Shown here: positions 23,775 to 32,551 of the stretch, piece after piece
Layout: every line of letters starts with the position of its first letter
How positions within the stretch are numbered: position 1 is the stretch's first letter
Origin: Planoprotostelium fungivorum
Taxonomy: Eukaryota > Evosea > Variosea > Cavosteliida > Cavosteliaceae
Direction of reading: 5' to 3'
Assembly (NCBI GenBank): GCA_003024175.1
Contig: MDYQ01000021.1
Location: forward strand, 124,001-188,000
Length of the DNA stretch: 64,000 nt
Position numbers and translations under genes: made by a program
Notes under the pieces: model-generated
What the model saw: only the letters and a program-made list of their open reading frames with translations
Told to the model about the DNA's origin: nothing
Databases searched by the model: none

Positions 23775-26700
23775 ATGATGAATGTTAGAGTCAATCGACT
23801 CTTCACGCATCAAAATTTGAGATTGGGGCAGCCGCATAGAGGGTCTGGGCTCCTTGATCCCATCTCAATCAATCAAGGCATTTCAACTACATTACAAAAG
23901 AGTCCACATGATCTATCTCTCCAGGTAATTTTCTTCTCGTTATGTGTTCATTACATGATCACATTTACATTAATTCCATCTCAAACATTTCAGTTTGTGA
24001 GAAGATCAACGTTAGGGGCTCTACGAGCTCGTATGAATATGAAGTCAAAAATAGACAAGTCATTTCAGAATTCACTTGACTCTGAACCACCAAAGGAGGA
24101 AGGTGATTCACCCATCGATGTCAAGCGGAAGGTGATGCAGTACCCCCCTTCATCTCTCTCACAAGATTCTCAGATTCATCGCAAAGGAAAGACTCTCTTG
24201 GAGAGGATGAAGAATATGGTCGAGGATTTAGAGATGGAGTTGAAGTGAGTGGAACGTTCATGATCGCGAAAGCTCATCCAAAATTCAGAGATTTCAATGG
24301 AAAGCTGAGCGGTGATGACGTTTGGCCCGAGCCCATACCCCTCTCTGAAGCTCACATTCGCAATTTTGAGGTACCTGTCGCAGATCTGCGATGGACCTGC
24401 CCACCCGAATGGACACCCACCAGAGTGGATGGAACAGGGTGAGGGATGTCTCGATTCCGTTCGTCTGAACGGAATTAGGACCAATCGAATCCACGTCTTT
24501 GCACAAGATCGTGTCATGCAGGTGAGCATCTACAACTCAACAACAGAGAACGAGATCTATATCCATCACGATATGTGTGATCTCTTTTTCACGTCAGATT
24601 TCTGTTATAGAGAACTGAGAAGAATAGACTCTGACATTGTCCCACGCTTATCAAAACGTTAATGTGGCCATCTACAACAGTCAATCTGCCGATCAATTCG
24701 ATGTGGTACAGCAGTTGATCCAGGAGACAGCTCCCGCCCAACCTCACAGTCATCCCAGAGATTACGTATGCGTACACGACTTCAAGTCTCCAGGTGACAT
24801 AGATTCCGATGAAATTTCGATCTCACGGCGCGTTGTAGATCGACCACTATCCTTCGAATTGAAGGGAGGGACGGCATCTGATTTCACAGATCACATCAAG
24901 GAGGGTGTAGAGAAGTACAAGGCGAACAATGATATCTTGAACGATATCATGAGTGACCTCCACACGAAATTGGAGGCACTCTTGACAATGAAGGATCAGC
25001 ACAAAACATTGAGACGATGGCTGAAGGGGGTAGACGAGGTCCATCTTCCGAGAAAATTCTGAGAAGATTCCAGGTAAGAGAGAGTATTTCCGCGGAAAAT
25101 TTCGAGAAATACATTCAAGTGAACACTCTCTACTCCACGAAGGAAGAGGAAGAGCAACAGGGTGTGAAGATCGTTGTAGAGAGACTACCCACGGCCGGGC
25201 GGTTGCTAGGTTACCTCGATGACAGTGATAAGGAGGTACCACCCTACAAGAGGGTCAGGGCGGGATCCATCTTGAAGTGGGGAAATTCTGATGAGATTTC
25301 ACTCACTTCTGATAGATCGAACGGTGGCTTCTTGTTGTTGAGCACTCTGGACTTTGATTCTGATCCCAGTGATGCCGGGTGAAGTTTCGATTTTATTTCA
25401 TTTTAATCTCGTTTTCCCCACTGAAGTGGAGGGGCTGACGATCGGACAGGTACACTTCAATCGATGGATTGATGCGTACGTTACGTCGGAAGAGTGTGGA
25501 ATTGGAGTCCGAGGAGAGTGGAATGAGTGTGTCCATACCTTATTCGGGCACAAGAACCATCATGCTGAGTGAGTTCATCCCACCATCATCATCGTCCGTG
25601 TCATCTCGATCATCATCGACGTCGTTCGATCATCATCGATATTGACATCATGTGACTGATGAGACGTTCAGGAGCACTCAAATCACCAAAGAAGAGCAGA
25701 GTGAATACATCCCATGACCTACCCAATCGTCTCTCTGAAATTTCACAGAAAGTTCCCTCCGATTTTCTTGATCTTTTCGCTTTGATCACCAGCTTCGTGG
25801 GTGATGCACCGAGGGACCAGCATCACGTAGAGGAGTATTGTAGATTGATCAACAGTATGCTGTCTAAGGGTGATTATCTGCCCATAGAGAGGAGGTGAAT
25901 CTACAACGTTGTAGACGTGCTCGACTCACGTTCGTCAGTGGTCTACAAGAGTTCGTCGAACAAGCGGCGAGGAGGTGATTTTATTTCATTTTATTTCTGT
26001 TGATGGGCTGACGAGAATTCGAACAGAAGAGACAACGATAAACGATTCAGCATCAACCATAATCCACTTCGTAGAATGATCAACGACGTCGATACATGGT
26101 GAGACATATCTACAACGAACCATCTCACCATCGACACATCTCACCATCGACACATCACATCATCACATCACATCATCACATCACATCATCACATCACATC
26201 ATCACATCACATCATCACATCACATCATCACATCACATCATCACATCACATCATCACATCACATCATCAATCACAACGCAGTACATTTTCACATCATCAC
26301 ATCACCTCATAACACATCAACATCATCATGATGACACCACCTTCTCACTTTCACCAGGGCCAAGAGCAAAGGAGAAACCCTCATCACCCGTCAAGTTATC
26401 CTCCGGGCCCTACAGGACCACGACCACCGCATCAACCGAGAGAGAGAGATGCACATGATGGAGCTGAGAAACAAGCACCTCATCATCTGCAGGAGTGGTC
26501 GAGTCATCGGTGAGATATCCACCCCGGGGGAGGGAGGAGGGGATAACATAGGATGACGTCATCAGGGCAGGGTAATGGTATGACCGTTATGAGGGCCCTG
26601 GGAAGCGACAGTTGGTTCGGTGAGACGTGGAGGATGACCGCCTCCGTGGGTGCCGGAAGATCGGGTAAATAGACGTTTGATGATATCTTAATGACATCAC

Positions 26701-27658
26701 AGGTGCCCACACGATAGAAGAGATATCGGGACAGGCGGGAGATCTTTACGTTCGGTCGGCTGGAATCATCAACGGCTACTTGGTGTGAGTTGTAGATGGA
26801 GGGAATTGGACTGAGAACGACAGGAACACCTTCTCACAAGACGCACCTCTCGCCATGGAGGCCACTCTGTGTGTGGAGCAGATGTACGGAGGGGTGGGTC
26901 ATCATGAGAAGCGTGACGTCTAAAAGGTCACAGTTGGACGGTGACAGTGCTTCGATATTGAAGCTGTGCACTCTCTTGTCTGCTCTGTCCAATATTCCGA
27001 TCAGACAAGACATCGCGGGTGAGTAGAAGGGCATGTCTATTGACTCATGTGATCAGTGACCGGATCAGTCAACCAACACGGACAAGTCCAATCGATCGGG
27101 TCGGCCAACGAGAAGGTGGGGGAGGCCGTTCCCGCCGAAATGTACTGACGCGTTGTAGATCGAGGGATGGTTCGACGAGTGCCACGATTTCGGGTTGACG
27201 GGGACGCAGGGGGTCATCATACCCAAGAGCAACGTTCAGAACCTCATGTTGAGCCCGAGAGTCGTATCAGCCGTGGACGCCGGTCAATTTAAGGTCGTCC
27301 ATCGCATCACACCTCCTCACATTGCAGCATGATGTCTCATCTGTTTACACATCACGACATCATCTCGTTTCATCTTTTTTAATCATCACATCGTCACACG
27401 ACATGATTCCGATGAACGAGACGAACCATCTCTCTGAGTCAAGACGCTGAATCGATATAGATCTACGGAGTCGAACACATCAACGAGTGCTTCGAGATCA
27501 TGTCTGGCGTCAAGATGGGAACGAGAGAGAAGAGCGTGAAAGAAGAAAACCCACCCAACTTTGAAGTGGGCACAGTCAGTTGGTTTGTAGAAGAGAGGCT
27601 CAAGTCCTTCTCTCTATTTGATCGGCTCTATGGAGGGGGAGAGAAGGGAGAAGAATAA
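23775..27658 (+). CDS. Lon-related protease, bacterial LonH/YcbZ type (AAA_32 plus Lon S16 domain)
   Basis: At least fifteen exons. The N-terminal half matches the AAA_32 layout of bacterial Lon-related proteases: LRWTCPPEW, VFAQDRVMQ, then YVCVHDFKSPDRPLSFEL (cf. YVYNFDDPDRPRALRLP) and a helical arm. Next come VVERLPTAGRLLGYL, RAGSILKW...SNGGFLLLSTLD, and a helical region ending in DTWAKSKGETLITRQVIL. The C-terminal S16 domain has GQGNGMTVMRALG, LDGDSASILKLCTLLSALS with the catalytic Ser, and VTGSVNQHGQVQSIGSANEK with the catalytic Lys, then GVIIPKSNVQNLML. The place of the Walker A (GxxGTGRT) reads YNSQSADQ, so nucleotide binding is doubtful. The first exon (MMNVRVNRLF...) is basic and may target mitochondria. 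Exon joins at 24530-24640 and 25380-25680 are tentative. Introns ending at 24838 and 27158 share GCGTTGTAG|ATCGA at their 3' ends. Confidence 0.85.
25900..25915. repeat. Intronic palindrome TCTACAACGTTGTAGA
   Basis: A perfect copy near the 5' end of a Lon-gene intron that starts at 25895 (GTGAATCTACAACG...). Confidence 0.85.
26150..26268. repeat. Intronic microsatellite, 13-bp unit
   Basis: The unit ACATCATCACATC is repeated in tandem with little variation inside the 26101-26357 intron of the Lon-related gene. It is a simple-sequence repeat without spacer diversity. Confidence 0.85.
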
Positions 27659-27898
27659 AAGTCAAGAGGATGATATGTGATGGATTGTCGTCGGATGAGT
27701 CACGAAGGAATAGATGAGAACAAATGAAACGTTACTGAACGATGGACGTTCTCGTTCGAAGAGGTGCTCGTGTCTGATTGAAATGATTTCGTGTGATGTA
27801 TAGACTGTGCGTCTACGATACACCGACCGTTTTCCCAATATCTTTAGATTGTCTTTGGCATAGCTCACCTACATAGCCGTGTGGTCTGAATCTGCATG

Positions 27899-27944
27899 GA
27901 ACTTTCTCTGCAGATGCTCGAGCCGGCTCAATTCCGGAACTTTC
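27899..27944 (+). promoter_or_regulatory. Heat shock elements upstream of the VWA gene
   Basis: TTCCGGAACTTTC at 27932-27944 is a perfect three-unit heat shock element (TTCnnGAAnnTTC). A second two-unit site, GAACTTTC, lies at 27899-27906. They sit 81-126 bp upstream of the start codon at 28025, a fitting distance for HSF control. Confidence 0.7.
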
Positions 27945-28024
27945 CCTCGTTCGGCGAATGATTAGTCCAAAACTGTGCCAGCGAACAGACCATAACAAAC
28001 CAACCACAACACAACACACCAACC

Positions 28025-29494
28025 ATGTCAGCACAACAACATCTATCGCTCCAGCTCGTACCCGAGTCGAAGGCGTCAGGAATGAACGTAAGAGATCTTC
28101 TGATGTTGGGTACACTGCGAGCACCCGCCTTCGAATCGAAGGTGAAGAGACCACCTCTTCAGCTGTGCGCCGTGATCGATCAATCTGGTTCCATGCAGGG
28201 CCCCAAGATCGAACTCGTCAGAGAGGCGACCACCTTCATCGCCACACAACTCACAGAGAACGACTCCATGTCCATCGTCACATACAACAACGACGCAGTC
28301 TTGGCTTTCCCCAGACAGAAGATGACACCCACCAACAAGGAGAGGATCTTCGATTGTATCAAGAACATTAGAGCCAACGGTGGCACCAACATCTGCTTGG
28401 GACTCATAGAAGGTCTCGATACCCTCGAGAAAGACGTGACAAGAGACACCGTCACATCAACTCTTCTCCTCACCGACGGTCAAGCAAACGACGGCCCCAC
28501 CACCGCAGAAGCCATCGTGGGTGCCATTCCAGAGGGTTACAGTGGACACTCTCACAGCAGCCCCATTGGATACGGCTCACCATTCAGAGCACAACAACCG
28601 ATGGACACCAACAAGAAGATCGGAGCCCCGAAGAACGGTGGAAAGAGGGTCATCCAGGGCAGCGTCAACACATTCGGTTTTGGAAACGATCATGACGCCA
28701 CCCTCCTCACCACATTGGCTCGTAAAGCGGAGGGTGTCTACTACTACGTCCCAGGCACCAACGACATCGGCCCCATCTTTGCCAATGTCCTTGGAGGACT
28801 CACCACCGTCTTCGCATTGAAGGTCAAAATTCGATTCGAAGGCCTCAACGGCTGCACCATCCAGAAGGCACACACCAGATACACCGAGAGAAAAGACCCC
28901 GAGGGCAAGTTCATCGAGTTGGACATCCCAGACGTTCAAGGACAAGAGAGGAAGGACGTCGTTCTGTCCATTCGATTACCGGAGACCATTCAAGACGGCC
29001 GCCAGCCATATGTTCGCATGAGAGTCACATACTTCAACACCCTCAGCGAAGAAGAAGAGACAGTCACCCAAGACATCTCCATCTACCGATGTGAGAACCC
29101 GATCACCGAGCCTGTCCCCGCCGAATTAGACATTGAGAGGAACCGCATCAAGGCCGCAGAGGCCATGGAAGAAGCCACCAAGTTGGGAGACGAAGGAAAG
29201 ATGAACCAGGCCGTAAAGAGGATCACCGACGCCATCAATGAGATCACCATCTCCCCCACAGCAAAGGAAACAGTCAACCAGGGACTCCTAGAGGATCTAA
29301 ACCGTGCCACCGTCAATTTCAGCACAGTCGAAGCTTACCGCTATGGAGGACAGCAGATCGCCCAGACGACTTGCAGCAGTCACTGGGCCCAGAGACAGAC
29401 CAGCAACTCGGATAGAGGACAGGCCAGATACGAAACGTCTGCCCGCTCTGATATGAGGCGGAGGTTCGACTCCTTCTCTTCCGAACGCAAGTGA
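28025..29494 (+). CDS. VWA-domain protein, inter-alpha-trypsin/vault-type, stress-promoter linked
   Basis: One uninterrupted exon of 489 residues, unusual in this intron-rich window. The N-terminus begins MSAQQHLSLQLVPESKASG. The VWA domain starts at about residue 47 with a complete MIDAS motif: DQSGSM, a Thr in NGGTNICLG, and DG in LLLTDGQAND. VNTFGFGNDHDATLLTTLA and EGVYYYVPGTNDIGPIFANV are typical of the eukaryotic VWA family with a C-terminal beta domain. The C-terminus has helical, Lys/Glu-rich and then Ser/Gln-rich stretches. There is no signal peptide, so it is probably cytosolic. Codon third positions are strongly C/G-biased, suggesting high expression. Heat shock elements lie upstream. 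Confidence 0.85.
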   Translation: MSAQQHLSLQLVPESKASGMNVRDLLMLGTLRAPAFESKVKRPPLQLCAVIDQSGSMQGPKIELVREATTFIATQLTENDSMSIVTYNNDAVLAFPRQKMTPTNKERIFDCIKNIRANGGTNICLGLIEGLDTLEKDVTRDTVTSTLLLTDGQANDGPTTAEAIVGAIPEGYSGHSHSSPIGYGSPFRAQQPMDTNKKIGAPKNGGKRVIQGSVNTFGFGNDHDATLLTTLARKAEGVYYYVPGTNDIGPIFANVLGGLTTVFALKVKIRFEGLNGCTIQKAHTRYTERKDPEGKFIELDIPDVQGQERKDVVLSIRLPETIQDGRQPYVRMRVTYFNTLSEEEETVTQDISIYRCENPITEPVPAELDIERNRIKAAEAMEEATKLGDEGKMNQAVKRITDAINEITISPTAKETVNQGLLEDLNRATVNFSTVEAYRYGGQQIAQTTCSSHWAQRQTSNSDRGQARYETSARSDMRRRFDSFSSERK

Positions 29495-29629
29495 ACGCGA
29501 AATAAATGAAAAAATGTAGAGTGTCATGTTGGTGTGCGGTTAAGAGGATGAATTGATGGGCTCGTGTGTCGTCTCTGTGTGAGTTATAGAGGCGTGTACA
29601 GTTTCACTTCTCGCCATAAAAAATACAGA

Positions 29630-30546
29630 TTATACGTTGACCCTGTCAGTGATCAAAAGATAAAGAGACAACAGAGAATTAGCCAAAAGTAGCCGTACCA
29701 CTTCATGATGTCCGTTTGTGGCTGCCTCCTTCAAGGCCTCGTTGTCTTCTGTTGATAGATGCACACGATCATCAGCCAAAAGTAGCCGTATCACTTCATG
29801 ATAACCCTCTGTTGCTGCTAATATGAAGGCCTCGTTGTCTCTTTCTGATGGATCCACACAAGGATCGGATAAGAGTAGTCTGACCAGATCAGTTTCACCC
29901 TTCGTGAGGCTGTGATGATGGCTTTGTTGTCTTGTGCTGATGGATCCACTCTAAGATCGACCAAGAGTGTCTCCACTGTCTTGTAGTTTCCAGCATTCAC
30001 TGCTTCTATGATGGCCTGATTGTCTTGCCCTGACGGATCCACTCGAGGATCGAATAAGAGAAACTGTGCCACTCTATTGTTGTCCATATCTCTCCTTCCA
30101 GCAGCGTTGATGATGGGCTGATTGTCTTATGCTGGTGGATCTACTCGTTGATCTGTCGTGAACATCTGTAAAGCCTCAATTGAGCCACATGCACAGGCAT
30201 CAACAAAGGCCTGATTGTCTTGTGCTGATGGATCTACACGTGGATCTGCCAAAAGTAGCTCAATCACCCCGCAGTCACAGAAATTGATGGTGGCACACAA
30301 GATGGTAGATGGATCGACCTTTGGGTGAGCCAGAAGCAGTCTCACTATCTCAGTGTTGAATCCATCAGAGGCATACAAAATGGCGGCGTTCTTCCTTGCT
30401 GATGGGTCGACCTTGGGATGAGCCAGAAGTAGCCTCACTATCTCGGCTGTTGAATTGCAGGATGCGTTTATGATGGCTTCGTTGTCGCACGCTGATGGAT
30501 CTAGCCATTTGCAAGACAAGAGAGTTGTGAAGACGTGATCTTGCAA
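29630..30546 (-). pseudogene. Decayed ankyrin-like repeat gene
   Basis: Tandem units of about 33 residues (pattern HPKVDPSA.DNEAI.NA...EIVRLLLA) run across the interval, a style common in amoeba ankyrin proteins. The frame is broken: a TAA replaces the expected Gln codon at about 30129 in a SAQDNQ unit, and a one-base shift near 29906 moves the last three units to another frame. No intron fits either site. No N-terminal domain precedes the repeats. It may be a truncated, dying member of a larger family; a sequencing error could explain one break but hardly both. Confidence 0.7.
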
Positions 30547-30649
30547 CTGGACACTATGTATGTATATACTTCTTTCGACACACTCTTTTTGTCTGAGAAG
30601 GGGATCTATGCATCAAAAACTCATCTCTCGAACTAAAAATGAAAAATTG

Positions 30650-30763
30650 TGCATCCGGTGGGATTCGAACCCACGCGCGGTTACCCACACTAGAAATCTC
30701 TGTCATTACCGACAGTAAGCTTTCGCTTGAGTCTAGCGCCATAACCAACTCGGCCACAGATGC
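30650..30763 (-). tRNA. tRNA-Leu(CAA) with intron
   Basis: On the minus strand GCATCTG pairs with CGGATGC to form the acceptor stem, with discriminator A at 30650. The D arm is GCCGAGTTGG...GGC. The anticodon stem CTAGA/TCTAG encloses loop CTCAAG with anticodon CAA, followed by an intron of about 30 nt just after position 37, where nuclear tRNA introns sit. A long class-II variable arm (GGGTAACC) and TTCGAATCC T-loop are present. Leu-CAA is a tRNA that commonly carries an intron in eukaryotes. Confidence 0.95.
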
Positions 30764-31341
30764 TGTTGTCGGCCGGTGGGGAATATAATGTCTTTTCGAT
30801 ATAAACCACTAGACTGTGGGTGTGGAGTTCATTCTGATGGAAAGGTTAGATAGCCGTGCAGTTGTTGAGAATCTACGTGGATTAAGAGAGACTGGTGGAG
30901 CTTGTTGTGAAAGTGTGACTGTCGCACTGCTCAGGACGAGACGAATCACGGGATGAGTTTCGACCGAGTACTGATACGATCTAATGGGCGGTGGACAGTG
31001 GTGCGAAGGAAGAGCTTGAACATGATGACATCCTCAGACGATCGTTATCCTCAGAAATCACCATAGAGGCTGCCGCGCGACGAACAGGTGTCGGCCTGTG
31101 AATCGAGAGCCTATCAATTCACGCCGCTCTCTCTTCGGCAGTTTGTCGGTGGTCTGTGGCGGCGATGGGAGTAGATACACACTACCCCTTTGGCCGCAAT
31201 TATCAGCCGACTTCAGATTGAGGGATATTTTCTCCTCCTTAGATGACAGGTGCTCCCGCCGATGACCATCGACCTGCCACAGGACTCGGCGTTGTGAAGG
31301 CCGAGAGCATATACATAGAAGACGGCTAACACCACGACTCT
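30764..31341. other. Intergenic, nothing recognised
   Basis: A 578-bp stretch between the tRNA and the 3' end of the GST gene. Frames present are short or lie in the presumed GST 3' UTR. No RNA or repeat is seen. Confidence 0.5.
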
Positions 31342-32187
31342 TTAATGACGAGATGAAACCTTCTTCCACGATTCACGGCTCGAGCAGCGACCCCACCAGG
31401 CTTTGAAGTGGGGATAACTTGCCAAGACATCGGCATATTCCTTCGTCTTCAAGAGGTAATCGGTGAAGGGCATAAAGCAGACGTCAGCCAAGGTGAACTC
31501 CTCTCCAGCGAAATAAGAGTGTGACGATAGGTGACGATCGAAGATGGTCATTCGATCCTTGAATTTCACATCGGCCTCTTCTACCTGCAGAGGATCAGCC
31601 ACCAGACGGTCTAATGTTCGTCTCACGATGGTCTGATCGGGTTGACCTCCAAACATGGGAGCGAAATACAGCTGACCGACGATCTTAGACACACAATCGA
31701 AGTGAGACTGCTCGGCGGAGATCCATTGTTCCACGGTGGCCCTCTTTTTGACGTCCGTCGGCAAGATGGTGTTACCCTCTGGCCCGTGAACGTTGGCGAT
31801 GTAACGAGCGATGGCACGTGATTCGAACAGTTGGAAATCGCCATCGATGAGAACTGGGATCTGGCCAAATGGTTGATATTTCTCAACATAGTCGTCTAAT
31901 TTGTGTTCTCCTTTCGTCAAGTCTACCGCTTGTAATTCATATTCCACACCTGATGTCCACGTCAACACACGTTGAGAACCAAGTGAGTGACAAGAGCGAC
32001 CGGATCGAAACTCACCCAGCTCTTCCGCCACCATAAATACTCTTCTGGCAGCTGGTGAGATGGCCAGACCTTTGATCTTCAACGGTGTCTTCTTTGCGCT
32101 CTGTACTTGTGTCACAGGTGTTGGTTTTGGCTTACCAACGGGTCCTTTCTTATCGACCGTCTGATCAGAAGAACAACCTGCTCCCAT
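31342..32187 (-). CDS. Glutathione S-transferase with N-myristoylation signal
   Basis: Two exons. The intron (about 32009-31949) is in frame in the raw sequence, but a GT-AG splice restores LGVEYELQAVDL, the expected GST beta-2 region. The thioredoxin fold has ISPAARRVFMVAEELG, FGQIPVLIDGDFQLFESRAI (the cis-Pro and Glu-Ser glutathione-binding motif) and RYIANVHG, as in phi/theta-like GSTs. The all-helical C-terminal domain contains FAGEEFTLADVCFMP and HFKAWWGRCSSRESWKK. The unusual N-terminal extension of about 40 residues begins MGAGCSSDQ, a myristoylation plus palmitoylation signature, predicting membrane attachment. A heat shock element lies about 70-80 bp upstream. Confidence 0.9.
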   Translation of the reverse strand: MGAGCSSDQTVDKKGPVGKPKPTPVTQVQSAKKTPLKIKGLAISPAARRVFMVAEELGEFRSGRSCHSLGSQRVLTWTSGVEYELQAVDLTKGEHKLDDYVEKYQPFGQIPVLIDGDFQLFESRAIARYIANVHGPEGNTILPTDVKKRATVEQWISAEQSHFDCVSKIVGQLYFAPMFGGQPDQTIVRRTLDRLVADPLQVEEADVKFKDRMTIFDRHLSSHSYFAGEEFTLADVCFMPFTDYLLKTKEYADVLASYPHFKAWWGRCSSRESWKKVSSRH

Positions 32188-32221
32188 GGTGGTCCTGTCA
32201 CGCTTGATATTAGGAGCGAAC

Positions 32222-32229
32222 TATTTAAA
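32222..32229 (-). promoter_or_regulatory. TATA-like box of the GST gene
   Basis: TTTAAATA on the minus strand, about 35 bp upstream of the GST start codon and just downstream of the heat shock element. Confidence 0.45.
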
Positions 32230-32255
32230 GGCTCAATCCCCCGCTCAAAGCTTCG

Positions 32256-32268
32256 GAACCTTCCAGAA
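32256..32268 (-). promoter_or_regulatory. Heat shock element upstream of the GST gene
   Basis: GAACCTTCCAGAA is a perfect three-unit heat shock element (GAAnnTTCnnGAA), 69-81 bp from the GST start codon. AQR starts 284 bp away on the other side, so GST is the nearer target. Confidence 0.65.
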
Positions 32269-32551
32269 TACCGCCTCCGTGTCGTTAATGGACCGTCACA
32301 TTCGTTGCATGATGATGGCTGCTGTTTCGTTGAGCCTGGATACGGTCTCCGTCATGTTTGATAATCCCACCGTTTTTCAAAAAATAGAGGAAGGACAGAT
32401 GAAAACATTGCCACTCTCTTCAGATATGTGGATACAATGGCGGGTACCCTTCCTCTCTTTCAAATGACTTTGACGGACTATTGATCGAAAATCACAAAAA
32501 ATATATCTGTCCTCTACAACGAAGACAGCGAGATCACATCGTCAGATCACT

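Noticed and set aside
26150-26268. Regular repeats suggesting a CRISPR-like array
   Set aside because: The 13-bp units are in direct tandem without unique spacers and lie inside an intron; this is a microsatellite.
31058-31369. Minus-strand frame after the GST gene
   Set aside because: It overlaps the GST 3' end out of frame and shows no conserved pattern; probably 3' UTR.
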